Shown here piece by piece: positions 9,723-16,898 of a stretch of DNA of 64,000 bases. Made by a program: the position numbers and the translations under genes. The DNA is from Clostridia bacterium (GTDB taxonomy: Bacteria > Bacillota > Clostridia > Oscillospirales > Acutalibacteraceae), in NCBI GenBank assembly GCA_017473165.1, contig JAFUNA010000022.1, positions 21,471 to 85,470 on the forward strand, read 5' to 3'. The first letter of the stretch is position 1; each line of letters begins with the position of its first letter. The notes beneath the pieces were generated by a model, which was not told the origin of the DNA, did no database searches, and saw only the letters and a list, made by a program, of their open reading frames with translations.

Positions 9723-9726
9723 TTGC

Positions 9727-9742
9727 TGTTTCACGTGAAACA
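9727..9742. promoter_or_regulatory. parS: parS centromere site upstream of parA
   Basis: A second perfect TGTTTCACGTGAAACA, 82 bp upstream of the parA start. It is close enough to the likely parA promoter that ParB binding or spreading could also affect parAB transcription; that regulatory role is inference. Confidence 0.93.
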
Positions 9743-9762
9743 ATTAATTTTTTTATTTTATC

Positions 9763-9791
9763 TTCCATTTTCATAACACCTATGCTATAAT
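9763..9791 (+). promoter_or_regulatory. Candidate parA promoter
   Basis: A good -10 (TATAAT, 9786-9791) sits 33 bp upstream of the parA start codon. The -35 at 17 bp spacing is poor (TTCCAT), so strength is uncertain. Confidence 0.5.
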
Positions 9792-9823
9792 ATTAATTAC
9801 ATTATATAAATGGAGAGATTATT

Positions 9824-10594
9824 TTGGGCAAGATTATTTCAATCGTTAACCAAAAGGGCGGAGTCGGCAAAACAACCTCCGCCGTTAACCTTGTTGCCGC
9901 ACTCGGCATCAAAGGATATAAAACTCTGCTTGTTGACATCGACCCGCAGGGCAACTCCACAAGCGGCTTCGGAATTAACAAGAGAAATCTTGAAAAATCG
10001 TCATATAACGTGCTTATCGGCGACTGCCCCGCATCGGCGGCAACGGTCAAAACCGATTTCAAAAATGTTAGCGTAATTCCGTCGAGCATGGACCTTGCAG
10101 GTGCGGAGCTTGAGCTGATTGAGCTTGAGAAAAGAGAAGCCCGCCTCAAAAATGCTCTCGCATCGGTGCGTGATGATTTCGATTTCATTTTTCTTGACTG
10201 TCCCCCCTCTCTCGGACTCATCACCCTCAACGCTCTCTGTGCTTCGGACACTCTGATTGTTCCCATTCAGTGCGAATTTTTTGCCCTCGAAGGACTTTCA
10301 CAGCTCATTCAGACCGTACGCACCGTCAAGCGTCTTTACAATCCCTACATAGAAATTGAAGGCGTGCTGCTGACAATGTATAACGGTCAGCTCAATCTTA
10401 CGCAGCAGGTTGTTGAGGAAGTCAAACGCTGCTTCCCGAAAAAGGTCTACGCAACGGTTATTCCCAGAAACGTAAGGCTTTCCGAGGCTCCGAGCTACGG
10501 TCAGCCCGTTATGTATTACGATAAATCGTCCAAGGGTGCTCACGCATATCTTGACCTTGCAGACGAATTTTTAAAATTGAACGGAAAGGGGTAA
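9824..10594 (+). CDS. parA: Chromosome-partitioning ATPase ParA (Soj)
   Basis: A 256-residue ParA/Soj ATPase that binds DNA non-specifically in its ATP form and moves ParB-parS complexes. The deviant Walker A KGGVGKT is at 11-17, and FLDCPPSLG is the Walker B region. The start is a TTG with GGAGAGA seven bases upstream. parB follows after six bases. Two parS sites lie within 2.4 kb upstream. Confidence 0.96.
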   Translation: MGKIISIVNQKGGVGKTTSAVNLVAALGIKGYKTLLVDIDPQGNSTSGFGINKRNLEKSSYNVLIGDCPASAATVKTDFKNVSVIPSSMDLAGAELELIELEKREARLKNALASVRDDFDFIFLDCPPSLGLITLNALCASDTLIVPIQCEFFALEGLSQLIQTVRTVKRLYNPYIEIEGVLLTMYNGQLNLTQQVVEEVKRCFPKKVYATVIPRNVRLSEAPSYGQPVMYYDKSSKGAHAYLDLADEFLKLNGKG

Positions 10595-10600
10595 ACGAGA

Positions 10601-11467
10601 ATGGCACCTAAAAAAAGCGGTCTTGGCAGAGGACTTGACTCGCTTCTTATGGAAAATTCCATGGATGAAACAAGCTCAGCACAGGCAGTTAAACTCAATT
10701 TAATGGATATTGAGCCCAACAAAGAACAGGCAAGAAAAAGCTTTGACGAGGATGCTCTTTCGGAGCTTGCGGATTCAATCGCACAGCACGGCGTGCTTCA
10801 GCCCTTGCTTGTCCGTCCGTTAATCGGCGGCGGATATCAGCTCATCGCAGGCGAAAGACGCTGGCGAGCAAGCCGCATTGCAGGGCTTACAGAAGTTCCC
10901 GTTATTATAAAGGATTTAAGCGATACCGAGGCGGCTGTAATTTCTTTAATAGAAAATTTACAGCGTGAGGACCTCAATCCCGTTGAAGAAGCTCTGGGCT
11001 TTGCAAGCCTTATGAAGGACTTCAATTTAACACAGGAGGAGGCTGCACAGAAGGTCGGCAAGTCCCGTCCCGCAGTTGCAAACGCACTCCGACTTTTCAA
11101 ATTGCCCGAAAAGGTTCTCGACATGGTGCGTGAAAACAAGCTTTCCGCAGGTCATGCAAGAGCATTGGCGGCAATCAGCGATGAAAAGACGGTTATTTCC
11201 GCAGCGGAATTAATCATAGAAAAAGGGCTTTCCGTCAGAGAAACCGAAAAGCTGGTCAAGACTCTTACCGCCGAAAAGAAGGAAGCAAAAAAAGCCCCTC
11301 CAAGGGCAACCTTCTTTGACGAGGTTGAGCTTTCGCTCAATAACTCTCTCGGCAGAAAAGCAAGGGTAGTTACCAAAAACGGAAAGGAAAACGGAACTCT
11401 TGAAATTGCATTTTACGATAAAGACGATCTTGCAAGAATCGCATCGGTTCTTGCGGCGTTGGAATGA
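10601..11467 (+). CDS. parB: Chromosome-partitioning protein ParB (Spo0J)
   Basis: A 288-residue CTP-dependent clamp that loads at parS and spreads on DNA. The N-terminal GLGRGLDSLL (7-16) is the ParA-stimulating peptide typical of Spo0J and is missing in the Noc-like paralog. GERRWRAS is at 84-91 and the helix-turn-helix around 143-168 (QKVGKSRPAVANAL). The C-terminus is the leucine-zipper-like dimerisation region. It forms an operon with parA; the next gene begins 16 bp downstream. Confidence 0.96.
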   Translation: MAPKKSGLGRGLDSLLMENSMDETSSAQAVKLNLMDIEPNKEQARKSFDEDALSELADSIAQHGVLQPLLVRPLIGGGYQLIAGERRWRASRIAGLTEVPVIIKDLSDTEAAVISLIENLQREDLNPVEEALGFASLMKDFNLTQEEAAQKVGKSRPAVANALRLFKLPEKVLDMVRENKLSAGHARALAAISDEKTVISAAELIIEKGLSVRETEKLVKTLTAEKKEAKKAPPRATFFDEVELSLNNSLGRKARVVTKNGKENGTLEIAFYDKDDLARIASVLAALE

Positions 11468-11483
11468 TGATGAGGTGTCACAA

Positions 11484-12434
11484 ATGAAAGATTACAAACA
11501 CGCTCTGCTTGTTATGGAAAAGCATAATTATCCCCTTGATGCAAGAGAGGTTATAATCAGAGCAAACGAAAAAATTCTTGCAAACGAAAAAGCAAATAAA
11601 ATCTACGATTACATGTATAAGATGTACTGGGTTAAGAAGAAGAACTTCGACAAATTCAGAAATAAGGTCAATGAGCTTGCAGAGCTTATCGACGAATCGC
11701 CCTACACAATTAACCTTGTTCTTCTCATCAACTGCACAAAGCCCCTCAAGGCTGCCTACAAAAAAGCGGGCATCAGCGAGGATATTTATTGGAGATCGGT
11801 TCTTGACCTCAAATCAAAGATGCTTGAATGCAAGGAAAACTTTGACATTTACGGAACATTCGTTGAAGGCTGGTTCATGAGCTTTTATACTCTCCGCCGC
11901 TTTGCACTCGGAAGATTCCAGTATGACCTTTCCGATTTCGGCGAGGAATTCTATGAGGGACACGGAATTCACATCAAGGACAGCGAATTCTGCCTCGGAA
12001 TGCACATTCCATCCCATCAGGAGCCTCTCACCTATGAAATAAGACTTGATTCATATAAGAGAGCATTTGAATTCTTCAAGGACAGATTTGACGGCAAGCA
12101 TATCATCATCTGCTGCGGCTCATGGCTGCTTTATCCCGACAATCTCAACATTCTTCCCGAAAAATCAAACACATGCGATTTCATTCTCGACTTTGAGCCT
12201 CTCGACATCAAGCGTACCTATGATTTCGGCGATTGCTGGAGAATTTTCGGACAGAATAAGAGCTGCCTTAAACCCGAAGAGCTTCAGAGAGATACAACCA
12301 TGCAGAAGGCATTTGCCGAATGGTTTGACCGGGGCAAAAAGGCAGGCAGCGCCTACAGCATGATTGTCTTTGACGGCGAAAATATTCTCACCCGCATGAC
12401 AAGAGAAGAAATGAAACAAAAATACGGCTATTAA
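11484..12434 (+). CDS. Acyltransferase-domain protein (GNAT-like C-terminal domain)
   Basis: A 316-residue soluble protein with a helical N-terminal half (Y- and K-rich) and a C-terminal half containing GIHIKDSEFCLGMHIPSH and YDFGDCWRIFG. The arrangement matches the Firmicute acyltransferase-domain proteins whose N- and C-terminal parts are GNAT-related; this is recognition of the family rather than of a known substrate. The ATG with GATGAGGTG upstream is preferred over an in-frame start inside parB. It is last in the rightward parAB unit and ends at a convergent terminator facing remB. Confidence 0.6.
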   Translation: MKDYKHALLVMEKHNYPLDAREVIIRANEKILANEKANKIYDYMYKMYWVKKKNFDKFRNKVNELAELIDESPYTINLVLLINCTKPLKAAYKKAGISEDIYWRSVLDLKSKMLECKENFDIYGTFVEGWFMSFYTLRRFALGRFQYDLSDFGEEFYEGHGIHIKDSEFCLGMHIPSHQEPLTYEIRLDSYKRAFEFFKDRFDGKHIIICCGSWLLYPDNLNILPEKSNTCDFILDFEPLDIKRTYDFGDCWRIFGQNKSCLKPEELQRDTTMQKAFAEWFDRGKKAGSAYSMIVFDGENILTRMTREEMKQKYGY

Positions 12435-12475
12435 AAAATTAATCCACTCGATTCACATCGGGTGGATTTTCTTTA
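12433..12475. terminator. Bidirectional terminator between convergent operons
   Basis: AATCCAC (12441-12447) and GTGGATT (12461-12467) pair, with an inner CGAT/ATCG extension. A T-run follows on the + strand and an A-run precedes it, giving a U-tract for the leftward remB transcript. Confidence 0.85.
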
Positions 12476-12486
12476 TATATAATGTT

Positions 12487-12759
12487 TTATACATTTGTAA
12501 GCGAATCAACGTAGTTTGTGCGTTTGAGAAGCGTTGACGAGGAAATCTGGGCGATATAAACCTTATCCTCGCCCTTTTTATTGCGGCATACAATAAAGGA
12601 TTTCGGCAAATCGTAGCAGACATTTTCAACAATTCCGTCTTTTTCCGCTTTGGCAAGATAATTTCGGGTATTCTTTGAAACCGTTGTTGTGTCAAGGTCA
12701 AAAATTCCGATTATATCGTCAAAATTGATAACCTTATCAAGTCCCAGATGAAGATACAT
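12487..12759 (-). CDS. remB: Extracellular matrix regulator RemB (DUF370)
   Basis: A 90-residue protein starting MYLHLG and containing DIIGIFDLDTTTVSK and LPKSFIVC, the signature of the RemA/RemB family of small DNA-binding regulators. The ATG at 12759 has TGGAGC six bases upstream and is the conserved start; a longer in-frame ORF running back into recF is a shadow. It overlaps the recF end by 23 bp, as in Bacillus, where remB lies between recF and gyrB. Here gyrB is absent. Confidence 0.9.
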   Translation of the reverse strand: MYLHLGLDKVINFDDIIGIFDLDTTTVSKNTRNYLAKAEKDGIVENVCYDLPKSFIVCRNKKGEDKVYIAQISSSTLLKRTNYVDSLTNV

Positions 12760-13858
12760 AGTTGAGCTCCATTTCTTTGATTTTGCCGTCAATAACCTCA
12801 AATGCCTTGCCCTTTTTGGAGCGTAAAAGCTGTGACGGGTCGCAGCAGGTGATAAAAACCTGCCAGCTGTCAAGATAGTTGAGAATAAACGTCTGTCTGC
12901 CTTCGTCAAGCTCGCTCATAACGTCGTCAAGCAAAACAACGGGTGCTTCGCCAGTAATTTTTTCAATAATTGATGCTTCGCCAAGCTTCATTGCAAGGGC
13001 ACAGGACCTCTGCTGACCCTGCGAGCCGAAGGTGCGGGCATCTCTGCCGTTGAGCGTCATGACAAGGTCGTGAGTGTGCGGACCTGCGTTGGTATAAAGC
13101 CTTTTGAGGTCTGCCTCACGGCATTTTTCTATTTCTGCAATAAGCTTTTCTTTTATCTGCTGTTCGTCAATGTTTTCCGGGGAAAAGTCATAGTAAAAGC
13201 TGAATTTTTCTCTGCCCGAGCTGATGCCCTCATAAATTTCACCCGAAAGAGCAGAAAGCTGCTCAACATAGTCAAGGCGGTATTTAATGATTTTTGTGCC
13301 GAGATTCGCAAGCTCTGTGTCCCAAGGCTGAATATAGCCCGTTTCAAATGCCGCTTCGCCCATTTTTTTGAGCAGGGCATTTCTCTGGTCAAGCACACGC
13401 AGATAGCGTGACATTATAACCGCATAATTAGGCTTTATAAGGCTCAATGCGATGTCAAGCATCTTTCTTCTTTCGCCCGGTCCGTCCTGCACGATTCCGA
13501 GGGTAGCGGGCGAAAAAACAACGGCAAAATATTTGCCCATCATAACACGGGGTGATTCTTCTTTAACACCGTTTAAAACAAGCTCCTTGCGGCGATTGAT
13601 TTTCATAACCGCATTTTGTTCACGCTGATGTGAATAAAAATCGTTTTCAATCTCCGCCTCGTCCTTTCCCTGCTCAATGAGCTGGGAATTTTTTCGGGCA
13701 CGGAAGCTGTAAAACCCCGTCAGAAGCCAGATGCTTTCAATTATATTTGTTTTTCCCTGACCGTTTTCGCCATAGATAACGTTCATTTCGGCATGGGGAA
13801 AGAATTCAATCATCTCAAGATTTCTGAAATTCTTTGCGGAATGGTGTTTAATTATCAC
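12737..13858 (-). CDS. recF: DNA replication/repair ATPase RecF
   Basis: A 373-residue SMC-like ATPase that loads RecA at gaps. Walker A GENGQGKT is at 30-37, the ABC-like signature SQGQQRS at 279-285, and Walker B VVLLDDVMSELD at 307-318. It starts at a GTG (13858); the closest in-frame ATG-type alternatives would remove the Walker A region. The Shine-Dalgarno (AAGGGA) is about 14 bp away and weak. The upstream gap to the S4 gene is filled with repeat. Confidence 0.95.
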   Translation of the reverse strand: MIIKHHSAKNFRNLEMIEFFPHAEMNVIYGENGQGKTNIIESIWLLTGFYSFRARKNSQLIEQGKDEAEIENDFYSHQREQNAVMKINRRKELVLNGVKEESPRVMMGKYFAVVFSPATLGIVQDGPGERRKMLDIALSLIKPNYAVIMSRYLRVLDQRNALLKKMGEAAFETGYIQPWDTELANLGTKIIKYRLDYVEQLSALSGEIYEGISSGREKFSFYYDFSPENIDEQQIKEKLIAEIEKCREADLKRLYTNAGPHTHDLVMTLNGRDARTFGSQGQQRSCALAMKLGEASIIEKITGEAPVVLLDDVMSELDEGRQTFILNYLDSWQVFITCCDPSQLLRSKKGKAFEVIDGKIKEMELNYVSSSGT

Positions 13859-13899
13859 GTTTTCATACCATTCCCTTCTTCTTTATGAATAACACTATA

Positions 13900-14045
13900 T
13901 TAAAGTGCAAAGTTCAAAGTGATAAGTGCAAAGTTAATGACGGGATACACCCGTACCCATTATAATATCAGTTTTTGCGGAGCAATATACAAATGCGTCG
14001 CAGACCCTTATCTTTGCACTTTGCTCTTTGCATTTTGCACTTAAA
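13900..14045. repeat. GTGCAAAGT-flanked repeat element
   Basis: The left flank AAGTGCAAAGTTCAAAGT and right flank ACTTTGC...TTTTGCACTT are inverted relative to each other. They enclose ACGGG-ATACA-CCCGT, TTTTTGCGGAGCAATATA and GTCGCAGACCCTTA. A close relative lies at 42.66-42.78 kb, where the middle hairpin is ACGGG-TTTCA-CCCGT. It separates recF from the S4 gene. Confidence 0.75.
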
Positions 14046-14071
14046 AAATTTACTGTAGAGTAAAATTTAAA

Positions 14072-14311
14072 TTATTCAACAATATAAATAACATTCTCAA
14101 ACTCCGCTTTGTCGCCGCTGCGGAGTTTTTTTCCTCTCTGGGTACAGATTTCTCCGTTGACCCTGACTTCACCCTCCTGAATAACGATTTTTGCGTGACC
14201 GCCCGTCTGAACGGCATCGTTCATCTTCAGAAAAGAATCAAGTCTTATAAAATCGGTATCAATTTTCTTTGACACCTGCTTTTTTTCGGCAACTTTAACT
14301 TTAATCTTCAT
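14072..14311 (-). CDS. S4-domain RNA-binding protein (YaaA/RlbA type)
   Basis: A 79-residue protein that is essentially one S4 RNA-binding domain: FIRLDSFLKMNDAVQTGGHAK, then EVRVNGEICTQRGKKLRSGD. In Bacillus the equivalent yaaA lies between dnaN and recF, exactly the order seen here. The ATG overlaps the dnaN stop region by 11 bp, so translation is coupled. Its role is in RNA or ribosome binding; no precise function is claimed. Confidence 0.88.
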   Translation of the reverse strand: MKIKVKVAEKKQVSKKIDTDFIRLDSFLKMNDAVQTGGHAKIVIQEGEVRVNGEICTQRGKKLRSGDKAEFENVIYIVE

Positions 14312-15410
14312 TTTTCAGCCTCACGGGAAGAATTAAGAATATATAATTGTCTCCTGCATTCGGAACAATAAGAATGGGTGCAAGAGGACCGTTGAGAAGA
14401 ATTCTTACCTCGTCGTCATCGCAAGCTTTAAGTGCTTCAAGCATATACTTATTATTAAAGCCTACCGTGCATTCATCGCCTTCGATAGCTGCAGGAATTC
14501 TGTCATTTGCCGTACCGAGCGAGGTTATGCTCGACATTTTAATCATGCCGTCGCTGATAACGCACTTAACGGGGCTCTTGATTTTGTCGGTGATTATGAG
14601 AGAAGTTCTGTCAATGCTTTCAATCAGTCTTCTTGTGTCAACCTTTACGGTTGTCTTGACTGCGGAAGGAATTGCAGCCTTGTAGTTAAGGAATTCACCG
14701 TCAAGAAGGCGGGAGATAATGCGGTAACCGTTGAGGTCAAAAACAATGTGACGCTTGCCGACTCCGATTGAAACATCAGCATCGTCGTCGCCCGCAAGCT
14801 TAACAACCTCTGAAAGAGTTTTTGCGGGAACAACAAACGAAAGAGGCTCGCCATCATAGTCGATGCTCTCATTTCTGATTGCAAGACGAACGCCGTCAAC
14901 GGCAATCAGTCGGAGGTGATGGTTGTCAGCCTCAAACTTGATGCCCGTGTGAACGATTTTACTGTCCTTGACGGCAACGGAGAAAATTGTTTTTCTTATC
15001 ATATCCTTGAGCACATTCTGGTGCACGGTAACGGGATATCCGCCTGAAACAGAAGGAAGGTCGGGATAATCTTCAGCAGAAATACCGATAAGATTCGACT
15101 GGAATTCGCCGCTTGAAATTGTTGCGATTTTCTTTTCGTCGCTAAAAATTTCAACGGTGTCGCCGGGAAGCTTTCTTAAGGTTTCGCTGAACATATGGGC
15201 ATTGAGAACAAGCTCGCCGGGCTCTTCAACTCTTGCGGCAATGGTTGTTGTTATACCCATTTCAAGGTCATAGCCCGTGAGAGTCAGAGAATTGTTTTCG
15301 GCAACGATAAGAATACCCTCAATTGAAGGTATGGCAGTCTTTGTTGACGCAGCTCTCTGAACATTCTGGCATATGAATGAAAGTTCATTGGTGTTACAGG
15401 TAAATTTCAT
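14301..15410 (-). CDS. dnaN: DNA polymerase III beta sliding clamp
   Basis: A 369-residue ring-forming clamp that tethers the replicase to DNA. It begins MKFTCNTNELSFICQNVQRA and ends VPNAGDNYIFLILPVRL, close to the clamp's normal I-L-P-V/M-R-L terminus. The start at 15410 is set by AGGAGGAGA five to ten bases upstream; a longer in-frame start at 15449 would run through this site. dnaA, which normally precedes dnaN, is absent; a 543-bp spacer with DnaA-box-like sites is there instead. Confidence 0.96.
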   Translation of the reverse strand: MKFTCNTNELSFICQNVQRAASTKTAIPSIEGILIVAENNSLTLTGYDLEMGITTTIAARVEEPGELVLNAHMFSETLRKLPGDTVEIFSDEKKIATISSGEFQSNLIGISAEDYPDLPSVSGGYPVTVHQNVLKDMIRKTIFSVAVKDSKIVHTGIKFEADNHHLRLIAVDGVRLAIRNESIDYDGEPLSFVVPAKTLSEVVKLAGDDDADVSIGVGKRHIVFDLNGYRIISRLLDGEFLNYKAAIPSAVKTTVKVDTRRLIESIDRTSLIITDKIKSPVKCVISDGMIKMSSITSLGTANDRIPAAIEGDECTVGFNNKYMLEALKACDDDEVRILLNGPLAPILIVPNAGDNYIFLILPVRLKNED

Positions 15411-15442
15411 TTGGAATCTCCTCCTGTTTATGAATTTTGAGT

Positions 15443-15705
15443 TATTCACTTTTTAACGTCCCTTATCGGCATAAAAGCGGAGCTTTTTAAAAAATCCGTT
15501 TTTCCGTTCTCTATAGGTAAGGTTATATATCGTTATATTATAGTAGTAGCAGTAGGGGGCGTTGAAAAATGGTAAAACTCCTGAAAGTCTTGATAAATAT
15601 GGAAAACTGCCCGAAATTTATCAACAATTTTTAGTGGATAAATAAGGGTTATCAACTTCCCGTTTTTTGGCAAAGTTAAAAAGTGAAAAACCCCTGTGTG
15701 GAAAA
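15443..15705. other. DnaA-box-like cluster upstream of dnaN (candidate oriC or DnaA-regulated promoter)
   Basis: In 263 bp of AT-rich sequence I find five 9-mers close to TTATNCACA: TTATTCACT at 15443, TTATCAACA at 15618, TTATCCACT (reverse strand) at 15633-15641, TTATCAACT at 15649, and TTTTCCACA (reverse strand) at 15697-15705. Only the last fully fits TTWTNCACA; the others have one or two mismatches. Position beside dnaN and AT content fit an origin or a DnaA-controlled dnaN promoter. dnaA is not in the window, so origin function is not established. Confidence 0.5.
15537..15566 (-). promoter_or_regulatory. Candidate dnaN promoter
   Basis: On the reverse strand TATAAT (15537-15542) is preceded at 18 bp by TTCAAC (15561-15566), 127 bp from the dnaN start. 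The -35 is a moderate match. It lies within the DnaA-box-like cluster. Confidence 0.45.
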
Positions 15706-15731
15706 GTATAATTATGTGGTAAAACTTTATC

Positions 15732-15953
15732 AATTCGGAATGCGTAATTCGTAATTCGGAATTAATATTACTGTCTGTTAATTAAACTCATTCATTCACT
15801 CCGTAAAATCTCTATCTTTAGAGAGCACAATGAGCTGGTTATGTTTAGCAGAAATATTCTGTTTGATTTGCCTCCACTTCGGGGCGAAGGGGTTTAATCA
15901 GCTTTTGCGGAGCAATATAATTCCGCATTACGCATTCCGAATTACGAATTCAA
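15732..15953. repeat. AATTCGTAATTCGG inverted-flank repeat before recR
   Basis: The left flank (15732-15762, AATTCGGAATGCGTAATTCG) and right flank (15921-15952, ATTCCGCATTACGCATTCCG) form an inverted pair about 190 bp apart. The interior includes TCTTTAGAGA, CCACTTCGGGGCGAAGGGG and GCTTTTGCGGAGCAATATA. The right end abuts the recR stop codon. No gene is seen in this spacer. Confidence 0.7.
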
Positions 15954-16553
15954 TTAAAGTTCTTTTCTTCCCTCCAACGCACGGATGAGCGTGAATTCAT
16001 CGGCATATTCGAGGTCAGCGCCGACGGGCACGCCGTATGCAAGGCGGCTTACATTAACGCCCATTGGCTTTATCAGCCTTGAAATATACATTGATGTTGC
16101 CTCACCCTCAACGGTGGGGTTGGTTGCCATGATAACCTCCTTGACCGTATCGTCGGCAAGGCGGTAGAGAAGCTCTTTGATTTTGATATCTTCGGGATTT
16201 ATGTCGTTCATCGGAGAAATAACGCCGTGCAGAACGTGATAAAGTCCGTTATATTCGTGGGTACGCTCGATTGCAATTACGTCACGGGGGTCCTCAACAA
16301 CGCAGATTGTGGATTTATCCCTCGACTTCGAGGCACAGACGGTGCAAATGCTGTCGTCGGTGAGGTTGCAGCAGATTTCGCATTGTTTGATTGCCGTGCG
16401 AGCATTCATAATAGAATCGGTAAATTTTTTTGCGTCCGCATCGCTCATTGAAAGAATGTGGAATGCAAGCCTTTGAGCACTTTTTCTTCCGATTGACGGA
16501 AGCCTTGCAAACTGGTCAATGAGCTGCTCAAGGGACGGAGTGAAGCCGCCCAT
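15954..16553 (-). CDS. recR: Recombination mediator RecR
   Basis: A 199-residue RecFOR-pathway protein. It has the helix-hairpin-helix LIDQFARLPSIGRKSAQR, the C4 zinc finger (CEICCNLTDDSICTVC, around 55-70) and the Toprim domain beginning ICVVEDPRDV. Its ATG overlaps the ybaB stop by one base. dnaX-ybaB-recR is a widely conserved operon. Confidence 0.96.
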   Translation of the reverse strand: MGGFTPSLEQLIDQFARLPSIGRKSAQRLAFHILSMSDADAKKFTDSIMNARTAIKQCEICCNLTDDSICTVCASKSRDKSTICVVEDPRDVIAIERTHEYNGLYHVLHGVISPMNDINPEDIKIKELLYRLADDTVKEVIMATNPTVEGEATSMYISRLIKPMGVNVSRLAYGVPVGADLEYADEFTLIRALEGRKEL

Positions 16554-16885
16554 TAAAACAGACCGGGGATTGAAAGGCCGCCTTTAGCCTTTTCCATGCC
16601 CTGCTCCATAGCATCGTTAGCCTTGCGGATGCTTTCGTTGAAAGCGGAAATGATGAGGTCCTGAAGCATTTCAACGTCATCGGGGTCAACAACCTCGGGC
16701 TTGAGGTTAACAGCGGTTACCTCGTGAGCACCGTTAACAACAACTTCAACTGCACCGCCGCCGACGGTTGAAGAAAATTCGGTTGCTTCAACCTCCTGCT
16801 GGATTCTTGTCATATTTTCCTGCATTTCCTGAATTTTTTTCATCATGTTGCCGCCCTGGGGAGCACCGGGAATTCTTGCTTTCAT
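16553..16885 (-). CDS. YbaB/EbfC-family nucleoid-associated protein
   Basis: A 110-residue homodimeric DNA-binding protein of the YbaB/EbfC family. An N-terminal G/A/R-rich stretch is followed by the helical MMKKIQEMQENMTRIQQEVE and the beta region VGGGAVEVVVNGAHEV. It sits between dnaX and recR with a one-base overlap to recR and 13 bp to dnaX. The ATG has AAGGAGAAT upstream. Confidence 0.94.
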   Translation of the reverse strand: MKARIPGAPQGGNMMKKIQEMQENMTRIQQEVEATEFSSTVGGGAVEVVVNGAHEVTAVNLKPEVVDPDDVEMLQDLIISAFNESIRKANDAMEQGMEKAKGGLSIPGLF

Positions 16886-16898
16886 TGTATATTCTCCT

